Notes: generated by a model from the letters alone, not told the origin. Positions 26,398-35,135 are shown, counted from the stretch's first letter. The stretch is DNA of 64,000 nucleotides from Niabella sp. (GCF_030150205.1 NZ_JASLGT010000005.1:62001-126000), one strand, 5' to 3'. Numbers and translations are program-made.

Positions 26398-26620
26398 AGG
26401 CCGTTCGGAAAATCATCTGCGAATCAGCGGCCTTGAAGTCGCAAAGCATGCAGCCTGTACTGTTTGATTAGGAGCCGCAGATGCGTTGATTATAAGTGCG
26501 GGTAATCATCTGCGAATCAGTGGCTTTAAATGGGTTGGAAGCAAAAGGAAAATATTGTTTATACATGAGCCGCAGATGCGCTTATTAGAAGGCAAATAAT
26601 CATTTGTGCATCAACGGCTC
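26397..26620 (+). repeat. Structured repeat array, downstream part (three copies)
   Basis: Copy 5 (26397-26434) is a shortened form whose arms AAGGCCG and CGGCCTT pair perfectly; it begins on the last base of the GxxExxY stop codon. Copy 6 (26472-26526) has the full form with a TGATTA/TAATCA inner stem. Copy 7 (26567-26620) has different but still complementary ends, GAGCCG/CGGCTC. The end sequences change while pairing is kept, which points to selection on structure. All have the same orientation as the upstream copies. Confidence 0.8.
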
Positions 26621-26632
26621 CAATAAAATAAG

Positions 26633-28390
26633 ATGAAAAAATACATATTGTTATCCCTGCTGATCTTTTCTGTTTTTAAATGGTCGGTAGCCCAAAAAAC
26701 ATATTGCAACCCTATCAATATTGATTATGGGTATACACCTATTCCAAACTTTAGTGAATGGGGGCGGCACCGGGCTACGGCGGACCCGGTGATCGTCAAT
26801 TACAAAGGTGATTACTACCTGTTCAGCACCAATCAATGGGGCTACTGGTGGAGCAATGACCTGCTGAACTGGAATTTTGTGTCAAAAAGATTTCTGCGTT
26901 CCTGGAATACCCATACCTATGATGAGCTTTGTGCTCCTGCTGTAGGTGTCGTGGGAGATACCATGCTGGTATTTGGGTCTACCTATACAAAAAACTTTAC
27001 GCTTTGGATGAGTACCAACCCCAAAGGCAATGAATGGAAGCCGCTGATCGATTCCTTCGAAATCGGTGGCTGGGACCCCGCTTTCTTTACCGATGATGAC
27101 GGCCGGTTTTATATGTACAATGGCAGCAGCAATGTATACCCGTTATATGGTATTGAACTGAACCGGAAAACTTTTCAACCGGTAGGAACCCGCAAAGAAA
27201 TGTATTTCCTGCAAAGCTGGCGGTACGGATGGCAGCGGTTTGGAGAATATATGGATAATACCTTTTTAGATCCCTTTATTGAAGGCGCATGGATGACCAA
27301 GCATGATGGGAAGTATTACCTGCAATACGGAGCACCGGGTACAGAATTCAGTGGTTATGCAGACGGTGTAGTGGTGGGCGACAGTCCGCTGGGTCCGTTT
27401 ACGCCTCAATCGGATCCTTATAGCATTAAGCAAGGCGGCTTTATAAGAGGCGCCGGGCATGGCGCCACTTTCCAGGACAACTTTAAAAATTACTGGCATG
27501 TTTCCACCGGCATCATTTCAGTAAAAAATACATTTGAACGAAGGATCGGTATCTGGCCGGCGGGGTTCGATAAAGAGGGCATCATGTATTGCAACACCGC
27601 ATTTGGGGATTATCCCACCTATTTGCCCTCGTCCCTGGATGGAGAAGCGGGCGATACGATGCGGTCCTTGTTTACCGGGTGGATGCTGCTGAACTATAAT
27701 AAGCCCGTACAGGTTTCTTCCACATTGGGCGATTATACACCCAACAATGCGGTTGATGAAAAAATCAAAACCTATTGGAGCGCAAAAACGGGTGACAAAG
27801 GGGAATGGATCCAATCTGATCTGGGAAATCTATCCACTGTTCGTGCGATCCAGATCAACTATGCAGATCAGGATGTGGCTGCTGATCATCTTGGAAAAGT
27901 AAACGGTCAATTCCATCAGTATATACTGTCCTGTTCAACGGATGGCAAAAAGTGGAATGTGCTGATCAATAAAAGTCAGAATAAAAAGGACGTGCCCCAT
28001 GATTATGTGGAGCTGGAGCAACCGGTACAGGCAAGGTTTATCCGGCTGGAGAATGTGCATATGCCAACGGGAAAATTTGCCATCAGCGGCCTAAGGGTAT
28101 TTGGAAATGGTAACGGCTCCAAACCTGCGATGGTAAAAGATTTTGTGGTGCTGCGTACTGAAAAGGATAAGCGCAGCGCGTATATCAAATGGCGCCCTGT
28201 GGATAATGCATACGCGTATAATATCTACTACGGAACCGATCCCGGTAAATTGTATACCTGCATCATGGTGCATGCTGATAATGAATACTGGATGAAGGCG
28301 ATGGATGCACAGAAAGCCTATTATTACCAGGTAGAAGCCGTAAATGAGAATGGAGTAAGCGAACGCAGTAAAGCCATAAAGGTGGAATAA
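26633..28390 (+). CDS. GH43-family glycoside hydrolase with discoidin and FN3-like domains
   Basis: A 585-aa exported enzyme (signal peptide about 1-20, ending SVAQ). The five-bladed GH43 domain spans about 22-340 and shows the expected triad: Asp51 base (ATADPVIV), Asp148 (GWDPAFF) and Glu217 acid (FIEGAW). An F5/8 type C (discoidin) carbohydrate-binding domain follows at about 355-490 (SSTLGDYTPNNAVDEKIKTY, then ARFIRLENVHMP), then a fibronectin type III-like module (about 500-585). GH43 enzymes act mainly on arabinose-, xylose- or galactose-containing glycans, so this enzyme may remove side chains. It begins 13 nt after the last repeat copy. Confidence 0.88.
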   Translation: MKKYILLSLLIFSVFKWSVAQKTYCNPINIDYGYTPIPNFSEWGRHRATADPVIVNYKGDYYLFSTNQWGYWWSNDLLNWNFVSKRFLRSWNTHTYDELCAPAVGVVGDTMLVFGSTYTKNFTLWMSTNPKGNEWKPLIDSFEIGGWDPAFFTDDDGRFYMYNGSSNVYPLYGIELNRKTFQPVGTRKEMYFLQSWRYGWQRFGEYMDNTFLDPFIEGAWMTKHDGKYYLQYGAPGTEFSGYADGVVVGDSPLGPFTPQSDPYSIKQGGFIRGAGHGATFQDNFKNYWHVSTGIISVKNTFERRIGIWPAGFDKEGIMYCNTAFGDYPTYLPSSLDGEAGDTMRSLFTGWMLLNYNKPVQVSSTLGDYTPNNAVDEKIKTYWSAKTGDKGEWIQSDLGNLSTVRAIQINYADQDVAADHLGKVNGQFHQYILSCSTDGKKWNVLINKSQNKKDVPHDYVELEQPVQARFIRLENVHMPTGKFAISGLRVFGNGNGSKPAMVKDFVVLRTEKDKRSAYIKWRPVDNAYAYNIYYGTDPGKLYTCIMVHADNEYWMKAMDAQKAYYYQVEAVNENGVSERSKAIKVE

Positions 28391-28480
28391 GCTTTTCAAC
28401 GCTTTCAACGTTTATAACGGTATGAGGGTAATTAAATGGTCTCCTGGTTTCTTAGCCCCATAGGTCCGCCCGCAGTTTAG

Positions 28481-28488
28481 TAAATTTG
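28481..28488 (+). promoter_or_regulatory. Putative -7 box upstream of the SGNH hydrolase
   Basis: TAAATTTG matches the Bacteroidetes -7 consensus TAnnTTTG exactly, 16 nt before the ATG. No TTTG is found at the usual -33 distance. It could give the esterase-GH3 pair its own transcript. Confidence 0.35.
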
Positions 28489-28504
28489 GAGAAAATAATA
28501 GAAT

Positions 28505-29161
28505 ATGAAGAAAATTAGTTTGTTGATTGTTTTGCTATGCGTTTATGGACTTTCGATCTGGGGGCAAACTCCTCCGTTCTATAACGATATTCAGCAGTTT
28601 AAGGCGCAGGACCAGCAACAGGCTCCGCCAAAAAAAGCGATACTATTTATTGGAAGTTCTTCCTTCACCAAATGGAAGGACGTAAGCGATTATTTTCCGG
28701 GGTATACCATCATCAACCGGGGTTTTGGCGGGTCAACCCTAAAAGACCTCATCTATTATTTTAATGATTTGGTGCCCGTTTATCGGCCAAAGCAGATCGT
28801 GATCTATTGCGGAGAAAATGACCTGGCAAACGATCAAACACCGGCAGACAGTGCCATCAGCCGTTTTAAACAGTTATACGGATTGATCCGCGGATATAAT
28901 AAAAAAGTGCCCATCGATTTCATTTCCATAAAACCCAGCCCCGTGCGTGCTAAATATTTTACGAAGGTGCAGGAGGCCAATGCGGGTATCAAAGCATTTA
29001 TCGCCACCCGGAAACATACGCGCTATATCGACGTATTCCCGGCGATGCTGGGCGGTAATGGGAAACCGATGCCCCGTATTTTTCTAAGCGACAGCCTGCA
29101 TATGAATGCCGGCGGGTACCAGATCTGGCAAAAGATCATTCAGCCCTATTTGAAAAAATAA
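28505..29161 (+). CDS. SGNH/GDSL-family esterase, exported
   Basis: A 218-aa secreted hydrolase (signal peptide about 1-21, ending IWGQ). The SGNH blocks are all visible: block I FIGSSSFTKW with nucleophile Ser52, block II Gly in NRGFGGST (about 71-77), block III Asn105 in CGENDLAND, and block V Asp196-x-x-His199 in LSDSLHMNAGG. Such enzymes remove acyl groups such as acetyl esters from glycans. Its place between GH43 and GH3 supports de-esterification of the locus substrate; a succinylated or acetylated glucan would fit. Confidence 0.9.
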   Translation: MKKISLLIVLLCVYGLSIWGQTPPFYNDIQQFKAQDQQQAPPKKAILFIGSSSFTKWKDVSDYFPGYTIINRGFGGSTLKDLIYYFNDLVPVYRPKQIVIYCGENDLANDQTPADSAISRFKQLYGLIRGYNKKVPIDFISIKPSPVRAKYFTKVQEANAGIKAFIATRKHTRYIDVFPAMLGGNGKPMPRIFLSDSLHMNAGGYQIWQKIIQPYLKK

Positions 29162-29269
29162 AAATAAACCGGCCTGTTTTTAAACAGTGCTATATCATCA
29201 GTATATGATGCCCGGATGCCGGAAAAGACACAGCTTGCCCCGATATTCTAATAATAAAAATCTGAGACC

Positions 29270-31603
29270 ATGATAAATGAAAACAAAAACAGTAAGACAT
29301 GGCTTAAAAAAATAAGCATCCTTTTTTTGTTCAGCACAATTGCTGTTGCGGGTGCACTTGCGCAGGCAGGCGGTGTAAAATCCGATAATGGCCGGATGCA
29401 AACATTCATCAGCACGCTGATGAGCAAGATGACGCTGGAAGAAAAGATCGGCCAGCTGAATTTGCCCAGCGCGGGAGAATTTACAACCGGTACCGCCACT
29501 AACTCCGATATTGGTAAAAATGTAAAAGAAGGCCGGGTGGGCGGATTATTCAACATCAAAGGCGTTGAGAAAATAAAGGCGATCCAGAAAGTGGCCGTTG
29601 AAGAAAGCCGTATGAAAATTCCCATGCTGTTTGGTATGGACGTGATTCATGGCTATGAAACCACCTTTCCCATTCCCCTGGGGCTTTCCTGTACCTGGAA
29701 TATGAAGGCTATAGAGCAGTCGGCAAGGATCGCGGCCACCGAAGCCAGCGCCGATGGCATTTCCTGGACCTTCAGTCCCATGGTAGACATTTCCCGCGAT
29801 CCCCGCTGGGGGCGGGTTTCGGAGGGAAATGGCGAAGATCCCTACCTGGGTTCGCAAATCGCAAAAGCGATGGTAACAGGATACCAGGGCGATTATTCAA
29901 AGAACACCAATATTATGGCCTGTGTGAAGCACTATGCGCTGTATGGTGCAGCGGAAGCCGGGCGGGATTATAATACAGTAGACATGAGCCATCTCCGCAT
30001 GTACAATGAATATTTTCCTCCCTATAAAGCAGCGGTAGAAGCAGGTGTAGGCAGTGTAATGGCCTCCTTCAATGTGGTAGATGGCATTCCGGCAACCGGT
30101 AACCGGTGGCTGCTCACCGACGTGCTGCGGAAGCAATGGGGCTTCAATGGATTTGTGGTAACGGATTATACCGGTATCAATGAAATGATGGATCATGGAA
30201 TGGGCGATCTGCAGGCTGTTTCGGCCTTGGCATTAAAAGCGGGTGTGGATATGGATATGGTGGGCGAGGGGTTTTTGAAAACGCTGAAAAAATCGCTGGA
30301 TGAAAAAAAGATCAGCCTTGCGGAGATCAATGCCGCCTGCCGCAACGTATTAGTGGCAAAATATAAACTGGGCTTGTTTTCGGATCCATATAAGTATTGC
30401 AATGAACAGCGTGCAAAAACGGAGATCTACACGCCGGAGCATCGCAATATTGCGCGGCAGATTGCAGCCGAAAGTTTTGTGTTGTTAAAAAATGACGGGA
30501 ATATACTACCGCTAAAGAAAACGGCGAAGATTGCATTAGTAGGTCCGTTGGCAGACGCCGCCAATAATATGGCCGGTACCTGGAGTGTAGCCACCGTACA
30601 GGATCGTTCTGTTTCTGTACTGGCCGGTTTAAAAGCAGCAATAGGCGACAAGGCAGCGGTACGCTATGCCAAGGGCTGTAACCTGACCGGGGATGCCGAC
30701 CTGGAAGAGCGGGCAACCATGTTTGGAAAAACATTGAACCGGGAGCGGGATACCCGCACCCCCGAAACGATGAAAGAAGAGGCCCTGGCCCTGGCAAAAG
30801 AATCGGATGTGATTGTGGCCGCCATGGGTGAGTCTGCCGAATTCAGCGGCGAAAGCAGCAGCAGAACCGATTTGAATATTCCGCATATACAACAGGATCT
30901 GTTAAAGGCGCTGCTTAAAACCGGCAAACCTGTGGTATTGGTATTGTTTACCGGGCGTCCGCTTACCTTAAACTGGGAACAGAAAAATATACCAGCTATC
31001 CTAAATGTTTGGTTTGGCGGATCAGAAGCGGGCGCGGCAATCGCGGACGTGTTGTTTGGGGCTGTTAATCCTTCCGGAAAACTAACGATGTCCTTTCCGC
31101 AAAATGTGGGACAAATTCCCTTGTATTATGCACACCTGAATACCGGTCGTCCGCTGCCGGAGGGCAAATGGTTCCAGAAATTCCGCTCCAATTACCTGGA
31201 CGTTTCCAATGATCCATTATATCCGTTTGGCTATGGTATCGGTTACGCTGCTTTTACATATGGCGATCTTACATTGAGCAGCAAATCCCTGAAGGGGAAC
31301 CATATATTAAAAGCGGGGATCACGCTTACCAATAGCGGAAAATACGATGGAGCTGAAGTGGTGCAGCTTTATATCCGCGATATGGTAGGCTCTGTAAGCC
31401 GGCCGATAAAAGAGTTGAAGGGCTTTCAGAAAGTTTGGTTAAAGGCCGGGGAATCTAAAACTGTTACGTTTGATATCACAACGGACGAGCTTAAATTTTA
31501 TAACAGCCAGTTGAAATATGACTGGGAGCCCGGTGCATTTGAGATCATGATCGGCGGCAATTCCAGGGATGTTAAAACCGGGCAGGTAAACTGGGAGAAA
31601 TAA
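29270..31603 (+). CDS. bglX: GH3 beta-glucosidase, periplasmic (BglX-like)
   Basis: A 777-aa retaining exo-beta-glucosidase. The N-terminal hydrophobic signal spans about 14-32 (ISILFLFSTIAVAGALAQ). The TIM-barrel domain carries nucleophile Asp299 (GFVVTDYTGINEM), and the alpha/beta sandwich carries the likely acid/base Glu528 (EFSGESSSRTD). A C-terminal FN3-like domain follows (VVQLYIRDMVGSVSRPIKEL). In beta-1,2-glucan loci a GH3 enzyme finishes sophoro-oligosaccharides, and that is the likely role here, but other beta-glucosides cannot be excluded. It converges with the next minus-strand gene, leaving only 6 nt between stops. Confidence 0.92.
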   Translation: MINENKNSKTWLKKISILFLFSTIAVAGALAQAGGVKSDNGRMQTFISTLMSKMTLEEKIGQLNLPSAGEFTTGTATNSDIGKNVKEGRVGGLFNIKGVEKIKAIQKVAVEESRMKIPMLFGMDVIHGYETTFPIPLGLSCTWNMKAIEQSARIAATEASADGISWTFSPMVDISRDPRWGRVSEGNGEDPYLGSQIAKAMVTGYQGDYSKNTNIMACVKHYALYGAAEAGRDYNTVDMSHLRMYNEYFPPYKAAVEAGVGSVMASFNVVDGIPATGNRWLLTDVLRKQWGFNGFVVTDYTGINEMMDHGMGDLQAVSALALKAGVDMDMVGEGFLKTLKKSLDEKKISLAEINAACRNVLVAKYKLGLFSDPYKYCNEQRAKTEIYTPEHRNIARQIAAESFVLLKNDGNILPLKKTAKIALVGPLADAANNMAGTWSVATVQDRSVSVLAGLKAAIGDKAAVRYAKGCNLTGDADLEERATMFGKTLNRERDTRTPETMKEEALALAKESDVIVAAMGESAEFSGESSSRTDLNIPHIQQDLLKALLKTGKPVVLVLFTGRPLTLNWEQKNIPAILNVWFGGSEAGAAIADVLFGAVNPSGKLTMSFPQNVGQIPLYYAHLNTGRPLPEGKWFQKFRSNYLDVSNDPLYPFGYGIGYAAFTYGDLTLSSKSLKGNHILKAGITLTNSGKYDGAEVVQLYIRDMVGSVSRPIKELKGFQKVWLKAGESKTVTFDITTDELKFYNSQLKYDWEPGAFEIMIGGNSRDVKTGQVNWEK

Positions 31604-31609
31604 TCGCCT

Positions 31610-32251
31610 TTAATTTTCCCGCGCTCCAATATAAAGCGGTTGGTTGTATACCTCAAATACATAGCAGGGCCAGGTAACCTTATGCGCATACAGGCCCTTT
31701 TTGTACCAGGGCATATAGGTGGCCGTTATATAAAGATGCTTACCCGGAAACCGGGTGGATGTATAATGTTTTTGAATGTCAGCTAACCCCAGGTAATACG
31801 CGGAATCTGCCAGGCGGAACTCCAGCGAATCAAATGCTGCGGCCAGCTGGTTAGCCAGCTCCTGCCGGTGTACCGTATGTGCAGCTCTCCAGGAAGATTG
31901 CGGTTCTGCAGACACGTAAAAAGTGGATAAAGGCAGTACCCATTCGTTACCCGCGGTATCGGTTATGGCAGACCGGTATTGCGCCGCAAACATTCCCTTC
32001 GACGCATGCACAAAATCCCGGTCGCGGTCCTTCATATACAACTGTACACAGGGCAGGTCGCGGCAATCGGCCAGCGCTATTAATTCCGGTGCACTCAGCG
32101 CAGCTCTCTGCGGGGTGTACTGCACAGATGTGGTACTATCGGTGGCCTGCACGGTTTCCAGGTCCTCCGGGTTTACAGCGCGCCGGTTGGAAGGACTGGT
32201 ACAGGAAAAAAGGATACAACATCCAACGAAAATGTATAACACAGTTCTCAT
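31610..32251 (-). CDS. Lipoprotein of unknown function
   Basis: A 213-aa predicted lipoprotein (signal FVGCCILFSCTSPS, likely lipidated Cys near residue 17). I do not recognise the family. The body has two Cys in ADCRDLPCVQLYMKD and aromatic-rich segments near the C terminus (YITATYMPWYKKGLYAHKVT). It is the last gene of the minus-strand run from 36.9 kb and starts 2 nt after the preceding stop codon, so it is very probably co-transcribed. Confidence 0.65.
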   Translation of the reverse strand: MRTVLYIFVGCCILFSCTSPSNRRAVNPEDLETVQATDSTTSVQYTPQRAALSAPELIALADCRDLPCVQLYMKDRDRDFVHASKGMFAAQYRSAITDTAGNEWVLPLSTFYVSAEPQSSWRAAHTVHRQELANQLAAAFDSLEFRLADSAYYLGLADIQKHYTSTRFPGKHLYITATYMPWYKKGLYAHKVTWPCYVFEVYNQPLYIGAREN

Positions 32252-32253
32252 GA

Positions 32254-32781
32254 CTAGTGAAATGTTTTTATTCTAAAAAAGACCAAACCCGCGGTATCGA
32301 GCCGGCCACCCGCATTCAAAACCATTTTGTCATATCCCTGGTCCAGTGCCGCAGCATCATACGGTGTAATGTACGCAATGTAATGATTGATGATGGTATC
32401 ATCCTTAGGGCCTATTGCAATTAAACGGGGATAGTCATTGCCTGTTCTGCCACCGGCGGCCCTTGCTATTTCGTAGCGTCCTTTTATGCTGGTGGTATCA
32501 CGGGTGGGGCCTGCCACCTGCTTGTAGCTAAAGGTTCCATCCCGGTGCAGCCGGAACAGGATAAGCCCTTTATCCGATTTTTGTCCCCAGGAGCCAAGGT
32601 ATTCCTCACCCTTCCTGATTATTTCCGTGTCCTGCTTTTGCTCGGTACGGTTGTCCATCCATTTGCGGATACCCAGGTAACTGCCGGCAAGCACAAACAA
32701 AAGCAGGGCCCCTAAAAGATAGGGATATGCAAGGCGGCGGGTAATAATCGGAAGGATGAATTTAAACATGTACAAAATCAT
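32254..32781 (-). CDS. Membrane-anchored lipocalin-like protein of unknown function
   Basis: A 175-aa protein with one N-terminal transmembrane helix (about 18-37, YPYLLGALLLFVLAGSYLGI). The periplasmic domain has a strand pattern (YLGSWGQKSDKGLILFRLHR, then GTFSYKQVAG and SIKGRYEI) reminiscent of lipocalin-like stress or lipid-binding folds. That assignment is tentative. Its ATG overlaps the stop of the upstream gene as ATGA, so the two are translationally coupled. A start four codons later is also possible. Confidence 0.65.
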   Translation of the reverse strand: MILYMFKFILPIITRRLAYPYLLGALLLFVLAGSYLGIRKWMDNRTEQKQDTEIIRKGEEYLGSWGQKSDKGLILFRLHRDGTFSYKQVAGPTRDTTSIKGRYEIARAAGGRTGNDYPRLIAIGPKDDTIINHYIAYITPYDAAALDQGYDKMVLNAGGRLDTAGLVFFRIKTFH

Positions 32782-33287
32782 TGTTTTACCGGTAGCGCCT
32801 TCTTCCTGATAATTTCTCCTCCCTGGTCCGGATCTTCTGTTTTTGGAGCAGTAAGTGTCAGCTTTTTCCAGTTGGTGCCGGCTTTTGTAATGGCTGTATT
32901 TTTTGGATCAATAGAAACAGAGATCCTGCAATCTGTACAACCGCTTTTTGAATAGCAGTTAATAGCGCCGTCAGTAATGCCCACGGTGCAACCCCCGGAT
33001 CCCCGTTCGCAATCACAGGAGAAGGCACCCGTTGTTCCGCCTGCTTTCGCTTTTTTAATAATAAGTACCTGGTTGTTATCGGCATAGCTGGTTTCATATC
33101 CTCTTTTTAACACCACCTTGCCGTTTTTTAATTCGGCTCCTTCGGGAAGTAGGTTGCTTGCGGCATAAGCCAGCTCCTGGTTTGCATACCGGTCGTGTGC
33201 ATCCTTTACATCCGTCCGGCCCTGAGCCTGTGTATGAATGACCAGGGTAAGTATTGGCATAGCCGTCAATAGTAGTATCTTTTTCAT
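32778..33287 (-). CDS. Secreted cysteine-rich protein of unknown function
   Basis: A 169-aa protein with a signal peptide (about 1-21, ending HTQAQ). Its centre is cysteine-rich: AFSCDCERGSGGCTVGITDG and then NCYSKSGCTDCRISVS give six Cys within about 35 residues, flanked by Cys-free segments. The pattern may hold disulfides or a metal; I do not recognise it. It sits in the run of small exported proteins and is coupled to the next gene by a 4-nt overlap. Confidence 0.65.
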   Translation of the reverse strand: MKKILLLTAMPILTLVIHTQAQGRTDVKDAHDRYANQELAYAASNLLPEGAELKNGKVVLKRGYETSYADNNQVLIIKKAKAGGTTGAFSCDCERGSGGCTVGITDGAINCYSKSGCTDCRISVSIDPKNTAITKAGTNWKKLTLTAPKTEDPDQGGEIIRKKALPVKQ

Positions 33288-33351
33288 ATTGCTGCGTACA
33301 GATGATAAATTTAAGTGTGCTGTTTTTGTTCCGCCTTGTTGGAGCTCTATT

Positions 33352-34104
33352 TTAATAAGTATCGCACTGGTGCTGGTATTGGTATACCTGCGTATAGCTG
33401 CCAGACGATGCCGTCATGGAACGGATCTTACCATCGCTGTCAAAAGCATAGCTATAGTTCGTTATTTCGGTTGCGGGATCAGTAGAGCCGGCATCGGCAA
33501 AAGTGCTGGTATATTTTTTTACCAGGTTCTTTGAACGGTAGATCTCTACGCCGGCCGACATTTTATCCCAGATATGCATGTCTCCATCCTGGTAAGGCTG
33601 ATCCGGGTAATATTCATACTCGATCTTTTGCCAGCTGTTATCGCTGTTGCTGAAGCTGATGCGTTGCAAATTACCATTACTCCATTGATAGCTGCGGACG
33701 GAAGTGAAACCGTCCTTTGTTGTATGGGTTTCCTTTGCCATCAATGCTCCGTTGTATTCAAAGGTTTTTTCAGTCCAGAGGGTTCCTGCGGTATTATACT
33801 CCATCCTTGCGCGCGTTACCTGCCCGGTGCTGTTGATCGTGTATGTCGTTTTATTGTAGTAAGATCCGCTAATCGTCAGGGCCGTAACGGTGTTGCCACT
33901 GTAAGTGAAATTGGTGACCATGGTGCCGCTGGACTTTGTTGCAGTTAATTTGCCTTCTGCATTATAGGTAAACGTATAGCTTTCATCCGGAGACGTCATA
34001 CTGGTAATGCGGCAGGCCGGCTTTTGCTCCGCTCTTTTGTCTTTGCTGCAACCGGTTAATGCCATCGTCAAAAGAAAGAAAAATAGAATAAATGGTTGGT
34101 TCAT
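33352..34104 (-). CDS. Lipoprotein with YD-repeat-like beta-sheet body
   Basis: A 250-aa lipoprotein: the signal ends TMALTGCSKDKR, with Cys about residue 19. The body is built of short repeated strand motifs (YTFTYNAEGKLTATKSS, YTINSTGQVTRARMEY, FEYNGALMAKETHTTK, YAFDSDGKIRSM), which look like degenerate YD/RHS-type repeats forming a beta-sheet wrap, though it is far too short for an RHS toxin. I chose the ATG at 34104 because it directly precedes the signal; a longer reading needs a TTG. It is co-oriented with the other unknown exported genes. Confidence 0.7.
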   Translation of the reverse strand: MNQPFILFFFLLTMALTGCSKDKRAEQKPACRITSMTSPDESYTFTYNAEGKLTATKSSGTMVTNFTYSGNTVTALTISGSYYNKTTYTINSTGQVTRARMEYNTAGTLWTEKTFEYNGALMAKETHTTKDGFTSVRSYQWSNGNLQRISFSNSDNSWQKIEYEYYPDQPYQDGDMHIWDKMSAGVEIYRSKNLVKKYTSTFADAGSTDPATEITNYSYAFDSDGKIRSMTASSGSYTQVYQYQHQCDTY

Positions 34105-34193
34105 GGTATTGTTTTTAAGATGATTAGTCGCCCATGAGTTTGGCAAAACAGGGCCGCCGTTTTATTTATTTTTAATGGTTTTATAATCGGGGA

Positions 34194-34544
34194 TCATACG
34201 TTGCTTTTCCATAAAAAGAGGACCGTTGCCATTTCTGTAATGGCAAAAAATTTAACCGGCCAGTTGTAGGCCCTTCCACTTAATTGCGCTGCTACAAGAA
34301 AAAGTAATACACATAAAATGGTTGTCCATATGAGCGGGTACCGGTGGTGCTCCTGCATCGGGCTGTAGCAAAACACACCTGAAAAGACGCCTGCTACCGC
34401 AAAGCAGGCAATCGTAAATGCATAGGAGGAAAACCGGAGCAGCAGGGAAGACAGGATAATGTCTAAGCCTGCTGCAGCAATCAGTAATAGCAGGTTGATG
34501 CCTGTGCATACCAGCAGGACACGTATGTTTTTTTTGAAGCGCAT
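34194..34544 (-). CDS. Small multi-pass membrane protein of unknown function
   Basis: A 116-aa protein with about four hydrophobic segments (residues about 8-30, 33-57, 66-86 and 96-112). I see no conserved family motif. It begins 2 nt after the preceding gene on this strand ends, so translation is probably coupled. The context of exported proteins suggests an envelope role, but nothing more specific can be said. Confidence 0.65.
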   Translation of the reverse strand: MRFKKNIRVLLVCTGINLLLLIAAAGLDIILSSLLLRFSSYAFTIACFAVAGVFSGVFCYSPMQEHHRYPLIWTTILCVLLFLVAAQLSGRAYNWPVKFFAITEMATVLFLWKSNV

Positions 34545-34546
34545 TG

Positions 34547-35110
34547 CTATTGGTGCAGGACCTGCATTTCTTTTTCCATGCAGGGCTTTATCAGGTTATA
34601 GATAGAGTCCCGTCTTTCTGTGTTCGCCTTAAAGCTTTCATCCATATTCTTTTCGTAGATGATTTTGGCGGCCACTATTCTTTTTAGCTCCGCTTCGGTG
34701 CCGTTTTGTGCCGCGGCGATGGATTGATCCACCAGTCTGCAATAGGCGTTTGCTGCAGCAACAGCATCACTGGTTGCCAATGGTAACATCGCCTGTAACG
34801 CATCTGTGGCATCGCCGCCACCCGCGGGCGCAGCAGCCTGCATGGCATCACATTTTTTCATGCCTTCCAAAATGAGTTGATAGGTTTTGTTATCCTTGAA
34901 ATACCGGTCGTCCACTTCCTTTTCATAGGCTTTCTTTTTGGCTGCTGCGGCTTCTTTAGCGGCAGCAGAAGGCGCTTCCTGCTCCTTTGTATTCAGCTCA
35001 CAATATTTGTTGATCACTGCTTGCGCATCGTTTGAGTGATTGCCACATGAAACGGATAGCACGAACAGGGCTGTTGCCATAGCTGGTACCAGGGTTTTGT
35101 ACGTTGTCAT
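34547..35110 (-). CDS. Helical lipoprotein of unknown function
   Basis: A lipoprotein of about 187 aa (signal TALFVLSVSCGNHSN, Cys near residue 22). The mature part is rich in Ala, Glu and Lys and is predicted alpha-helical (APSAAAKEAAAAKKKAYEKE is one stretch). Conserved-looking Cys residues occur as KYCEL, KKCDAM, AYCRL and KPCMEK, roughly evenly spaced. I chose the inner ATG at 35110; an ATG at 35122 would add four residues. Unknown family. Confidence 0.65.
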   Translation of the reverse strand: MTTYKTLVPAMATALFVLSVSCGNHSNDAQAVINKYCELNTKEQEAPSAAAKEAAAAKKKAYEKEVDDRYFKDNKTYQLILEGMKKCDAMQAAAPAGGGDATDALQAMLPLATSDAVAAANAYCRLVDQSIAAAQNGTEAELKRIVAAKIIYEKNMDESFKANTERRDSIYNLIKPCMEKEMQVLHQ

Positions 35111-35135
35111 TTTTGTATGCATTGATATAGGTTGA

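Noticed and set aside
25596..26620. CRISPR array
   Set aside because: The repeats are spaced regularly, but spacers between copies are similar to one another, the repeats are palindromic and variable, and a protein gene sits in the middle. The Cas6 gene is 25 kb away with no shown link.
33352..34104. RHS/YD-repeat polymorphic toxin
   Set aside because: The strand repeats look YD-like, but the protein is only 250 residues, is a lipoprotein, and has no toxin domain or immunity gene.
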